Below are positions 47,385 to 59,200 of a stretch of DNA of 64,000 bases, piece after piece. The position numbers were made by a program, and so were the translations under genes. The stretch comes from Inia geoffrensis. Lineage: Eukaryota > Chordata > Mammalia > Artiodactyla > Iniidae. The DNA lies in contig CM070905.1 of NCBI GenBank assembly GCA_036417435.1, forward strand, positions 64,807,092 through 64,871,091. The letters are read 5' to 3'. A model generated the notes under the pieces. It made no database searches and was not told where the DNA came from. It saw nothing but the letters and a program-made list of their open reading frames with translations. Every line of letters begins with the position of its first letter. Within the stretch, counting starts at the first letter, position 1.

Positions 47385-49530
47385 AATTAAGATTTTATTT
47401 TTTTTAGAGCAGATTTAGGTTCAAAGAAAAACTGAGGGGAAGATGCAGAGATTTCCCATATAGCCCCTGCCCCCAAACATGCATAAACCCACACGCCCGT
47501 TATCAACATCCCCCACCAAAATGGTACATTTGTTACAGTTGATGAACCTAAACTGACACATCACAATCATCCAAAGTCCACAGTTTACATTATGGCTCAT
47601 GCTTGGTATTCATTCTGTGGGTGTGGACAAATGTGTAATGACATGTATCCATCATTATGGTACCAAGCAGAGTATTTTCAGTGCCTTAAAAATCCTCTGT
47701 ATTCCACTTCCTTATCCCTTCCCCACCCCCTACCCTAATCCCTGGCAACTTCTGAACTTTTTACTGTCTCCACAGTTTTGCCTTTTCCAGAGTGTCATAT
47801 AGTTGGACACATACAGTATGGAGTATTTTATTTGGCTTCTTTCACTTAGTAATATGTACTTAAGATTCCTCCATGTCTTTTCATGGCTTGATAGCTCATA
47901 TCTTTTTAGTGCTGAATAATATTCAGTTGTTGGATGTACCACACTTTATTTATCCATTCACCTACTGAAGGGCATCTTGGTTTCTTCCAAGTTTTGACAA
48001 TTAATAATACAGCTGCTATAAATATCCACGTACAGCTTTTCTGTGGGCACAAATTTACAATTCTTCTGGGTAAATATTAAGGAGAGAAGTTACTGGCTCC
48101 TATAGTTACAGTATGTTTACTTATATAAGAACCCCATCAAGCTGTTTCCCAAAGTGGCTGTACCATTTTTTATGGATTCTCTATTCTATTTCATTAATCT
48201 ATTTGTCTATTCTTTTTCAGTAACACACTTGATTACTGTGGTTTTCTATCAATAGTAAGCCTTGAAGCTGGGTACTGTCAGTTTTCCAACCTTGTTCTTC
48301 TCCTTCAATATTGCGTTGACTATTCTGACTCTTTTGCGTCTCCATGAAAACTTTAGAATCAGTTTGTTCATATCCACAAAATAACCAAGATTTTGATGGC
48401 GACTGCATTGAATCCATAGCACATAATGAAATACATTACATTGTTATTATTATTATTTTGAACAAACTGTGATCTATTAGATAAATTATGAAGAAAAATT
48501 AAAATTTTTATTTTACCTTCACTTATTCCTTCTTCCACATTCTTCCTTTCCTTTAAGTAAATCTGAGTTTCTGACCTACATTATTTCCCTTATCTTAAAG
48601 AACTTCTTTTTAACATTTCTTGCAAGGCAGATCTACTGGCAACAAATTCCATCAGTTTTTGTTTGAGAAAGTCATTATTTCTCCTTTGCTTTTGAATGAT
48701 AATTTTGCAGGGCACAGAATTCTAGGGTGGTACATTTTTTTTCCTCAAAACATTAAAAATATTTCACTCCACTCTCTTCTTGCTTGCGTGGTTTCCAAGA
48801 GGAAGACAAATGTAATTCTTACCTCTGTTCCTCTATAAGTAATTGTTTTTTCTCTGGCTTCTTTAAGGATTTTTTTAACTTTTAACTTTCTGTAGTTTGA
48901 AAATGATATGCCTTGAGGTAGTTTTTTGTTTGTTTGTTTTTGCGGTATGCAGGCCTCTCACCTCTGTGGCTTCTCCCGTTGCAAAGCAGAGGATCCGGAC
49001 GCGCAGGCTCAGCGGCCACGGCTCACGGGCCCAGCCGCTCCGCGGCACGTGGGATATTGTCGGATCGGGGCACGAACCCGTGTCCCCTGCATCGGCAGGC
49101 AGACGCTCAACCACTGCGCCACCAGGGAAGCCCGCCTAGGGGTAGTTTTTTGGCATTTATCTGCTCAGTGTCCTCAAGCTTTGTGAATCTGTGAACTAGT
49201 TTATGACATTAATTTTGGAAAATTCTCAGTCATTACTATTCAAGTATTTCTTCTGCTCCTTTCTATCTTCTCCTTCTATTTCCATCACATGTATGTATGT
49301 GTGCAGTTGTCCCACAGTCCTTGGATATTCTGTTGTTTTTTTCAGTCTTCGTTCTTTTTGCTTTCCAGTTTCCAATGATTCTACTGACATATCCTCTAGC
49401 TCAGAGACTTTTTTTCCTCAGGTCTGTCCAGTCTACATGGAGCCCATCAAAGGCATTCTTCATTTCTGTTATGGTGTTTTTGATCTCTTGAATTTCTTTT
49501 TGGTTCTTCGGCTGGACAGTGACTAAGACC
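47385..49530 (-). mobile_element. Old L1, minus strand, with a SINE
   Basis: The reversed 3' untranslated region (about 47390-47640, GGTTCAAAGAAAAACTGAGG) is followed by the ORF2 end (to about 48420). Then, after a gap, comes sequence resembling L1M 5' or ORF1 regions (48470-49530, CTTCATTTCTGTTATGGTGT). Much of ORF2 is missing. The family of the second half is less certain. Confidence 0.7.
48928..49133 (-). mobile_element. CHR-2-like SINE (copy H), antisense
   Basis: Reverse of the CHR-2-like type: T-rich start, TGCGGTATGCAGGCCTCTCA, GGGGCACGAACCCGTGTCCC and CCACCAGGGAAGCCC. Near-identical flanks around GAGGTAGTTTTTTG (about 48915) and GGGGTAGTTTTTTG (about 49139). Confidence 0.93.
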
Positions 49531-49539
49531 AAGTTCTAC

Positions 49540-50090
49540 ATGATTCAAACCCCATTCTCTTTTTTCTACATGATCCTGATTTTTGACTTAGTTTCTAGTG
49601 AACAATTTAAAAGAAACACTGTATAAAAGAGCAGCAGTTTTCATATTTGTGTAAAAATCTAAAACTATGTTGAGGACTTAATGTTGTTCAACTAAATGGG
49701 ACATCATTTGTACTGTAGTCCCCCTCAGGAGTTGTTCAACATGATGACCTCATCTCATCTTCTTTCCCCTCCCTAGTTGCTTCCCACTTCCTACCTTCCA
49801 GCTGCCTTAGGTCCTAAGAGGAAAAAACAACAACAACAACAACAAAACACAAGAAAAGTAAATACTAGGGAATAGCTTAATGATAGTATAAGGTTTTCAA
49901 TTAGTCATTTTTTGTTGCATTTATTATTCTACTATGAAATATAAGGAGAAAATGAACAAAATTTTTCTTATTTGAGTCTACTCAGTGATGTGCTGAAGTC
50001 AGTTTACATCAGCTCTCAAGAGCTAATTCTTTTCATCTTTTTCCAACCTTTGATCAATAAAAACAAGATGGTACCTTAAACTCTACTGCA
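49540..50090. other. Intergenic DNA with (CAA)n
   Basis: A short (CAA)n tract at about 49827-49845. No gene or other repeat. Confidence 0.55.
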
Positions 50091-50097
50091 GTGGATG

Positions 50098-50590
50098 TAT
50101 TAGTTTTCCCATTGCTGCTATAACAAATCACCGTGAATTTAGTGGTTTAAAACAACACAAATTTCTATCTTACAGTTATACAGAAGTCTGTCACAGGTCT
50201 CATTGGGCTGAATTCCTTTCTGGAACCTCTAACAGAATCCACATCTATAGATTTTCCAGCTTCTAGAGGCTTCCCACATTCCTTGGCTCATGGCCTCCTT
50301 TCTCCATCTTTAAAACCAGTAACAGTGCATTTCTTTGGCCATTCTTTTATAGTCACACCTCCCTTTGACTTTCCTCTTCAGCCTCCCTCTTTCACTTTTA
50401 AGGATTCTTCTGATTACACTGGACCCTGAATAATCCAGGATAATGTCCCTATTTTAAGGTCAGTTGATTAGCAACATTAATTTCATGTGCAACCTTCTTT
50501 CTCCTTTGAATATATAACTGAATATATTCTCAGGTTCCAGGGATTAGGAGGTAGACTACTCTAGGGGAAGGCATTAAACTGCCAATCACA
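50098..50590 (-). repeat. MLT1-type LTR, antisense
   Basis: Starts TGTATTAGTTTTCCCATTGC then TATAACAAATCACC, continues through TCTTACAGTTATACAGAAGT and ends near CAGGTTCCAGGGATTAGGAG. This is the reverse of the MLT1 block order. Confidence 0.75.
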
Positions 50591-51475
50591 GAAACTGGCG
50601 AATGCTTAAAATCAGCACTTTTCCCCCTGGAGAGCCGGGTGTTAAACATTTACCTGCTCACGACAGCTAGAAGTCATCATGAGGGAATATGAGGCAAGCC
50701 CCTTGTAAAAATTATAAGATTTAATTTAACAATTTAGCAATTTAACAGGATTCTTCTAACAAAATTGTTTTGTAATTTAAGATGTTGAAATATACTATAT
50801 AACAAGGAAGGATAAATTACTCTTTGACCAGTCTAAACAAATTAAGTTTGCAAAGTATCTTCATTTAGGATGGATGAATATGGAGTCTGAAAATCTTGTG
50901 AAGTATTAACTCTTTTCTTAGAAAAGATTTGGTCAGAAACAAACAGAAAAGCTTATTATAGAGCATACAAGCTGTTGCCTTTTAAGATTAAAAACAATAG
51001 CTGGGAAAGAGACCTGAGATAAATTTTTCCAGATGCTATTTATCATTCAAATAGCATCACAAAATTCTTTCAATATCAGGCATGGATTAACTCAGCATCA
51101 TTTTCAACCAAGGAGAGATGACCTACATATCAAGATTTTAATTCACTGAGTCATAATGCAAATCAGAGAGGGTGGAACATTATTATGGCATGCTATGTGG
51201 GCAGGCATTGCTTGAGCAAAGCTAGGGAGAAACATAAATCACACTTCTTAGACTTACAGCTCTGGTATAAAAGGGGGTCACCTTGTCTACATGTTGAAAT
51301 CAATGATATTTGCAATAAAGAGTTATTTGATCAGATTGTTGGTAGTTGGATAAGCTTTTACTAAACAGTCCTTTTCTTTCCTTTAAGTTTTACATAATAC
51401 GGCTTTTAGAAGTCTCCCATTAAAGTTTCTGATGGAAGGAGAGAAAGAAATGAATTCCAGGCTTTATAAATAGCT
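50591..51475. other. AT-rich intergenic DNA, nothing recognised
   Basis: No frame or repeat is supported. Confidence 0.5.
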
Positions 51476-51479
51476 AATA

Positions 51480-51800
51480 TTTAAGTAATACTTATTCTGG
51501 CAGGAGATACATTAAGCCTCTTACATATATTATCTTATTTAATTCTAAAGACAACCTTATGAGACAGGTCTAAAGGGTTCAGGGAATGAACTTGAAGTCA
51601 AATTGGATTCAAAGCCTGGCTCCACTACTTCCTAGTTAAGTTTGACCTTGGGCATATTTTTATGCCTTGGTTTCCTCATTTGTCTAAAAATGTGGTGGGG
51701 TGGTGGTGGTCCAGTAATAAGTGTGCCTTACAATGTTGTAATTAGTAGTAAATGAAGTAATACATATCGTGCCTGGCTCAATAATGTTATCCATTATAGT
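51480..51800. repeat. MIR SINE pieces, antisense then sense
   Basis: 51480-51560 reads like the reversed 3' part of MIR (TTACATATATTATCTTATTT). 51570-51800 is sense MIR (CAAAGCCTGGCTCCACTACT, CTTGGTTTCCTCATTTGTCT, ATCGTGCCTGGCTCAATAAT). Confidence 0.7.
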
Positions 51801-52660
51801 TAGTTTCATCCTGATACAAGATGCCTTCTTATAACACTTTCTCTTGTCTTTTTTCTTTACCTTCTACCTAACCAAGAAAGGTGGAGATTTCCTCCAAAGA
51901 TGAATTCTACCAACCACCTTAGAGGAAAGGAACAAACTGCTACAGTGGGAAATACCAAAGAGTAATAAATATATATATAATTTCTATGTATACTTTTACT
52001 GGACTTGAAATTTAAATTTCAAATTTAGAGGTTCTGCTTTTCTATGCAGCAACTGCTATTTGTTAAGATAACAAGGTTCCTGCATACCATATTTAAGCAT
52101 TTTTGAATAAGGGGTTACAGAGTAGCATTCTAACATATCCTCTTATACCACTAAAAGTAAGCCTTGGATATATAAAAATGTTTCCTGTGAATTATTTTAA
52201 TTATGCTGAGCATGCATTGCTTTTACAATTGGAAACAAAAGAAAAAATGTGAAAAAAGAAAATGGATATTTTTTGGCAATGGTGACTATGGTATGTGGAT
52301 TCTAGGAAACATTTTGCTGTTGTTAATAAAAGGAGGACATATCTGGTTTTATTTGTGCTTGTACCTGATTTGTCCTTCATTCAGATTCATTCTGACTGAA
52401 ATGTTGTGAAATAAGAAAACAGGCTTCAAATACCCGGATAGGAGATGTTGTTTTAGTACCAACATAATGCTCTAGTTGTTTTAGTACCAACATAATGCTC
52501 TAGTTGGAAATTTAAAAGACCTATTAAAAAATTATCCACTGGGGGGGTGGTGAAGTAAAGCTCAGAGCCCTTTTGCTAAAGGTGCTCCATAATCTCCAAT
52601 TCTGATTCTCTGCCTCCATCAAGTCACTTGTAGCCACTTATGATTAGCCACTCTAGACAC
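51801..52660. other. AT-rich intergenic DNA with a short tandem duplication
   Basis: GTTTTAGTACCAACATAATGC with its flank occurs twice in tandem at about 52448-52505. No gene. Confidence 0.55.
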
Positions 52661-52664
52661 TCGA

Positions 52665-53915
52665 TGAACTGGTCTTTTATAAATATCTCTTGAACACCAA
52701 CCAATGTGCCTGGTCCCATTCTAGGTGTTGAGGATACATCAAACAAAACAAACAAACAAAACGGCAAAAATTCTTGTCACCATAGAGCTTACATTTTAGT
52801 GGAGGGAGATATATAAAACAAAATAAGCTAATTATGTAACACATTAGACAGTAATAAGTACTGAGATGAAAACAAAGAAGGGAAAGGAGATAAAAAGTGA
52901 TGAGAATGCAGTAGGTGTGAAATTTTGGACAGGGAAAGCCTCATTAAAAAGGCACTGGAGCAAAGACAAGAAAAAAGTGAGAGAGCAAGCTATGCCAATA
53001 TTTGGGGAAGAGAATCCCAAGCCAGGAAAGGGCAAATGCAAAGCCCTGAGGCATGTAGAAGATCTAGGTTATCCACTTGCTGGTATGGGAGCAAAACGGA
53101 AAATAGCCAAAAGTCAGAACGTTTTTTTTTAAAGTATCTAGCTGTGTTTTTGAGTAAAATAGGGAAATGTTGGGGCTTTTGAACAAAGGAATAAAGATCA
53201 CTTTGAGTTTTGTATTAAAGATCAGTTTGACTGCTGTGCTGAGAACAGACTGTAGACAGGGAAACCAGCTGAGAGGTTATTTTAATATTCCAAGTTAGAT
53301 GACAATGGCTTAGGACCAAGGTGACAGTAGGGGAATTGTGTGTTGAAAATAGTGAGATTCTGGGCATTATTCTTAAGGTAGAGCAAACGTAATCAATATA
53401 TGGATATGGGGTGTTAAAGAGTTAATGAAAACTCCGAGGATTTCAGCCTGAACTACTGGAATGATGGTGTGCCTGTAAACTGACATAACTGAAAACACCA
53501 GGAATGAAGATTGTGGATATGGGAACTGAGAAGTTCACAAGTTCAAATTGGACATGTTAATCTGAAAAATTACTTTGGACAGACAAAGCATAGTATTTGA
53601 AGACATGAGGCTGGATAAAGAGACTTCAAATAGTGAAAAGGTCCAAAGTGTTTTTCCTTTGGGGCACTCCAACACTAAATGAAGGTGTATCACCAAGAGA
53701 CTGAGTAGAAAAGCCAACGATGTAAAAAAGAAAACACAGACAGCATGCTGTTCTAGAGAGTGAAGGAAGAAAATATTTCAAGGAGCTGGGTCAACTGTTA
53801 CTATTAGGTCAAAGTGAGCAATGACAACCTTTTAAATTTAGAAACATAGAGGTCATTGATGCCCTAAACAGAAGCATTTTTAGTTGAGTAGAAAGGGTAA
53901 AACCTGATCAGGGTG
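52665..53915 (+). repeat. Ancient ~1.2-kb interspersed repeat, longest of three copies
   Basis: Consecutive blocks of one old mammalian repeat: CCAATGTGCCTGGTCCCATT, GCTTACATTTTAGTGGAGGG, GGGAAAGCCTCATTAAAAAG, GTTTGACTGCTGTGCTGAGA, GGGGCACTCCAACACTAAAT and GGAGCTGGGTCAACTGTTAC. I know the pattern but cannot name the family with confidence. Frames at 52866-53182 fall inside it. Confidence 0.6.
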
Positions 53916-54540
53916 GGCTAATAAACTTGAAAGCAGCAAAATTCAGAATAATTTTTGCTTGGCTCTTGTTTCATGTACCTACTGGGAAGCATTTGTCAAT
54001 TCCCAAAACTGCAATTTTTCAAATATACATAAATGTTACCCAAGGCAAGATCTGTATTTAAATGTAGCTCTGCCTAGTGACCTCATTAAGCTGAGGAACT
54101 GACAAAGCAGTCTGCTGTATATTTAAATCAGCAGCACAGTAAAAGCATAATTTTAAACAAATTCATTTAAGGAAAAAAAAAAAAAAGAGCACGTTATCTT
54201 TCCTGGCAGCACTGATATTTGATGCAGTCCTAAGTGACAGTCAGCTTCCACTGCCATTGCAGCTTCCTGAATAGCAGTAAGTGGGTGTAATAGTTTCTTA
54301 AAGACATAATATATCTCTTGCCAAATTTTACATTCAGTTTTATGTGGGAAAGTCCAGGAATACTGAACACAAAGAGTTTACTTAAAGTTTAAGAATCTTA
54401 AAAGATCCATACAATTGTCTTCAATAGTAGAAAATGCTGTTACTAATTTCTTAATGCATTTATTCAAAACTGCTTAATAAAATGTCTTTCAATTACTTAG
54501 CTATTTGTAACTAATGTGTATTTTTTTACACATTTTTAAA
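53916..54540. other. AT-rich intergenic DNA, nothing recognised
   Basis: No supported feature beyond an A run near 54172-54186. Confidence 0.5.
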
Positions 54541-54545
54541 CTTTG

Positions 54546-54810
54546 AGGTGATTTGTGCCAAAGCATCCAGAGTGGTTCCCAACATGGGTGGGAATGAGAC
54601 AATTTTACCCACTAGGAAACATCTGGCAATGTCTACATGCATTTTTGGTTTTCACAACCTGGAGAGGGGAAGAGTGCCACTGGCATATAATGGCAGAGGA
54701 CAAGGATGCCGCTAACTATGCTAAAATTAAAATGCACAGGACAGGCCACTACAACAAATGGTCTGACTCAGAAAGTCAGCAGTGGCGAGGCTGAGAAACT
54801 CTGCTCTGGA
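54546..54810 (+). mobile_element. Old non-autonomous DNA-transposon-like repeat
   Basis: GAGTGGTTCCCAACATGGGT at one end, CATCTGGCAATGTCTACATG, GGTTTTCACAACCTGGAGAG, and AGGCTGAGAAACTCTGCTCT at the other. The class fits hAT-like relics, the family is uncertain. It explains the frame at 54555-54794. Confidence 0.6.
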
Positions 54811-54907
54811 GATTGAAATTATCCAAGACAAAGGAGCTTAAAAGTATGGACAGTCAAGTAACTGAAATGCACTCTACATTCATTTCAAGACTACCTAGGT
54901 TCAAATA

Positions 54908-55080
54908 CATTTGGCCCTCCACATCCATGGGTTCTGCATTCATGGATACAGACGGCTGACTGCACTATGCCATTTTATATAAGGAACTTGAGCCATCTGT
55001 GGATTTTGGTGTCTGCGGGGGTAGGAGGGGGGTGGGTGGCCTGGAACAAATCCCCCATATACCAAGGGACGACTATATCC
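54908..55080 (+). mobile_element. Small DNA-transposon relic (MITE-like)
   Basis: TTGGCCCTCCACATCCATGG at the left and TACCAAGGGACGACTATA at the right, with CATTTTATATAAGGAACTTG inside. An internally deleted member of an old mammalian DNA-transposon family, name uncertain. Confidence 0.65.
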
Positions 55081-56014
55081 ACATTTGACTAAGACAATGA
55101 ACTTGAATAATTTAATCCAAGTCTTGGTTTCCTTACTGTTTTTGAAAAAAATTTAAGTATCTGATATAATCCACATAACATTTAATTCAGTTCCTGACAC
55201 GTAAAATGTGCTATTACTTTGCAAACACAAAGATTTATTATACCTACATATTAAAATCCAAAATTGTCTCACTAAATTCCTCAAGTTTCTATAATGTAAT
55301 GATTTACATATACCTATGTGGGAACTTGATATATGACATGGTTAATTCTTGATTAGCCACCACTGAACCACTGAAATGTTCTGCTCATTTGATCATTTGA
55401 GATCCAGCTAAAAGGTCAGAGCTATGTAACAGGTAACGTCAATATACACCCGAACATTCTCTCTTGCCAAATTCCAATTCCACAGCCCATTCTTAAAAAG
55501 TTAACTCTCACTCAAAATTGCTACTAACATACTTTCTAGCCTTTAAAAACCTGCCAAGACTCAGCAGAAGTTCTCAAGAGCTCTTCTTGGCCACTAGTTC
55601 CATGGTTAGTAGTGATGGACTCAGATCCAGTTACAATCCCCAGCCAGGCCACAGCGACTAACAACCTTAAAAATCTTCAGCAAAGAGAATGCCATGGTAA
55701 AAACCAGCATTAACAACTGCACATACTTCGACATCAGCCAGTAACAGAAATCTAGAGGTTTTCATTTTGCCCATGCCAAACAGGCTTGAATAATCTTGCC
55801 AATCTACATTTGATTTCCAGCTTCAGTTCTTAAATATGCCCTAGTGTTACCAATGGCCTACACACAAAATAAAAGTGTTTTATTAGAGCAGCTTAAAGTC
55901 TTACTTTCAAATTACACGAATACACAGAAATTCAAGAAACTCCTTAAATTCTAATAGTTTATTTCCTATACCCTAAGTTATAAAATTCAGAGTAGAGTTT
56001 CGGCATTAAATAGT
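55081..56014. other. Intergenic DNA downstream of NDUFA4
   Basis: No coding frame. May include a longer NDUFA4 3' untranslated form if the AATAAA at 55963-55958 (minus) is used. Confidence 0.5.
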
Positions 56015-56183
56015 GACACACATCAAGTTTCAAACTATTTATTAATCAGTGTAAACCTCATCACAATACACCAACATGTTTTTGTGTATTTAGAGGGGAA
56101 ATATTTCCTGGTTAAGTGGAAAACTGTGCGGATGGCTTCTGGAAGACCTTCATTCTAAGCAGCTTTATAGTGAAACATTTCAT
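56015..56183 (-). other. NDUFA4: NDUFA4 3' untranslated region (short form) with AATAAA signal
   Basis: On the minus strand the stop codon is followed by about 140 nt and then a canonical AATAAA at 56043-56038, so cleavage is expected near 56015-56025. A second AATAAA at 55963-55958 could give a longer form. The exact ends are inferred; only the signals are seen. Confidence 0.7.
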
Positions 56184-56240
56184 TTAGAAGTCTGGACCTT
56201 CTTTCTTCAGTTTGCTGTAATCTACATTCACTGAGTAGAA
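56184..56240 (-). CDS. NDUFA4: NDUFA4 coding exon 4 and stop
   Basis: Eighteen codons ([18 protein letters not shown]) and TAA at 56186-56184. The acceptor AG is at 56242-56241, behind a pyrimidine-rich tract. The 3' untranslated region continues to lower coordinates. Confidence 0.96.
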   Translation of the reverse strand, partial: FYSVNVDYSKLKKEGPDF

Positions 56241-59200
56241 CTTGGAAAAGAAAAAAGATATTTTAGATAATCAATCAAATACACAAAGATGGTACAGAAG
56301 TTTAAGATTATTTTTATTCAGCTTTCTATAGTAACAATTACAGACATTAATTTTGTATTAGGAATATTTAACAATATAAAAGTCATTCAAACAAAGACAT
56401 TAAAATTCCAGTTCTTTAATAATGGTTTTGGTAAGGTAAAAATATTCAATCTTCCTCAGAAGAGCCGTGCTAGTATAATCTGGTAGAACCTATAAAAAAA
56501 ATTCTTCTATTTCAAGGTGAATAATTATGAATTTCTTCTGATATATACTTCCAATTCTTATGTTTTTACTTCCATCTCCACTACGTACACAGGCGACTCT
56601 CCAACAGAATAGAGAAATACCAGTTATCATCCCTATTTGGTTAGGAAAGGGCTATAATTTAGATGGGAAAGATTTATAGGAATAAAGATTGGCTAGTAAT
56701 ATAAAGTAATACTTTGTTGTGTGTTTGTATCCACAATTTTTAGATACAAATTGGCCTGCTTTGATGGCTTTTCTTCCATTTTCTCTCTCTCACTTAGACG
56801 TTTCCTTAATTTCCTAACCCAGAATGCATCAAAATCAAATTCACAGCTGACCACCTTTGGTACAAAAGCTTTTAAACGGTACAGTATTTCTGCTTTTAAA
56901 TAATACTCTATTTTGCAAACTTTGTAATTTCCATATATTTCCTTATATTCAACTTAAATTAATTTTAGAAACATATCTTACTATCATTACTTAAAAAAAC
57001 TGCTTCTAACTCTCTACAACTAAAAAAAAAATGATTTATACTTGACACTGCTCTAGAATGCCTACTGAGGAAACATTAGGATTTATATATAAGCTAGGAT
57101 TTATACATAAGCTATAATCTTGAGTTTACTCATTCTTGTGCCAAAGAAGACTGAATTGTGCTATAATTACTTGGATACTACTTTATTTAACTCCAAAAGA
57201 ACCAAAACTGCAGAATTATCATTTTCTTCAGTTTTTAAGGAAGAAGCTCATAAATCTGTGTCCATTATTTCTTCAAACCCTTTTCTTTATTTCTCCAAAC
57301 ATACCCTAGCTTCTTTATCTCTAATTGAAAAATTGTTATTTTATCTGACTTTAAGAAAAATTCCCAGGTTGTACAGCTTATCCTTGAGATATGTACACAG
57401 ACTTTTATAAACTTTATAAACATAAAAGTATGAATCAGTCATAAAGCAGTATTTCTTGTTCTGACAGTGTTCTCCTATGAAGCAACTGAACTAGACAATG
57501 AGACTTAAAAAGAAACTATCATCTCTAACATATTAACAAAATATTAAAGGGAATATTTATAAAAGGAACTGCAGGTTATATTTTAAGAAATAAATATTTG
57601 TTGGGCTCTTCTAATAGATCCCAGGCACAGTAGGCAGAATGCTTTATGTTTATCTTAATTTTCACAACCTTACTCATTCTTACTTTATAAAAGAAGACAC
57701 TGAAGATCAAGTTATATGGCTTGCCAGAAGCAGGATCAAGCCCCGACACCCAAGCAGAGAGGAAAGGTCACAGAACCTTTGCTAATTTTCTCAACACTAA
57801 GCAGGTTTCTGATGTATTTGCTTTTATTCGGTTCCATGTGCCAATTATCAAAATACTCCGTTCAAGTAATTTTCAAATCTGATTTATTTTTCAGCTTCCA
57901 TGTCCACATTCCTTTTCTCAATTTAATGGTGGTTGCCTTTAAGTTTTTTGTAACCATAGCTGGGAAGGCACAACATATTCTGATCTTGGCTTTGGGGCAT
58001 TTTATTCAGATGATAAGTGTTGCTAGGCCTTTAATGCTTAAATCCTATTTTAGTCACCTCTTGTTTGTATTAGTTAGCTTCTGCTAGATTGTGAAGTAGC
58101 AAAAAATAACCACCAAATCTTAGCGGCTTATAAGAAAGGTCTATTTTTCATTCACATTATATTCCATTTATAAGCTGACTGCCCTGTGTTGTCTTCATTC
58201 TAATCCTGGGCTGAATGAGTAGCCCTTAACTGTCAATTTGGTCTCATGACAGATGGAAAAGAACAATGGGGGAACGACACACTGGCTCAGAAGTGGCAGA
58301 TAGCACTTCCCCTCACTTGATTTGCCAGAGCAAGTCACATGGCCAAATCTGATGTTAATGGGCCAGAAAAAAAATTATCTTAGGTGAGGGGAAGTGAATG
58401 ATAGAGAAAGAATAATCTAGTCGACTAGTCTTCTAGTCTAGAAGCAGTAGTAGGCATCATCCACTCCAGGCTCACAAGCTTCTGGACTTGGTTCCCTTTT
58501 ACTTCTGCTTGCAAATGTCCCAATTCTTCTAAACTCATCTCTTGGCAAGTAGAGCCAGCAACAGTCCACAAACATCCTGTTTTCCAAAAATCTTTTCTAT
58601 AACAAACTCTTTAGGCACATGGTCTTCTTTCCAAGTAATAGCAAGTGACACCTTATCAAATATTTTGCCATTACATGATTCACTTTTCCAGGCTCTAATG
58701 GCAGTATCTTAGCTATTCACAGCCCAATCTATGCTGCACACATTAGTTTTTTGTTGCTGCAACGTTCCATTTCCAGCTCACATGGCCTCATACTGGCAGG
58801 TATTTTCATGTTCCAGAACATGGTAATAATTAGCTTCATTATCATAATCACCTGAGGAGCTTTCTGAACTACATACGCAGAGACTCCAATATGCTCTTTG
58901 GTGGAAGGACTAAGGCCTGTGTTTTTTGTTTTCTTTTCTTTTTTAAAGTTTATTGGATGTGGAATCATTTTCTCCAGAATGGACTAAAATTTACAGGAGA
59001 AAAAACAGGATGCCTGTGTATCATTTTTTGAGCCAAAATGTGACACAGATTAGATGGTTCACTTCAGCTTCACCAGCGCATTTTTGTTTGTTTCTTGTAG
59101 CAAGATCAGTTTAGAGACTGGGAAGCCAAATTATTATCAGAAGCCTGAGTGGAAAGCTTGGAATCTGTAAAAGGTGACAGTTATCTTAAAAGTTGTTGTC

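Noticed and set aside
52866..53182. Two overlapping Lys-rich frames
   Set aside because: Inside the ancient 1.2-kb repeat, so not independent genes.
57120..58087. Plus-strand frames of 96 and 123 codons antisense to NDUFA4 intron 3
   Set aside because: AT-rich chance frames overlapping an intron and a MIR; no homology, splice or promoter signal.
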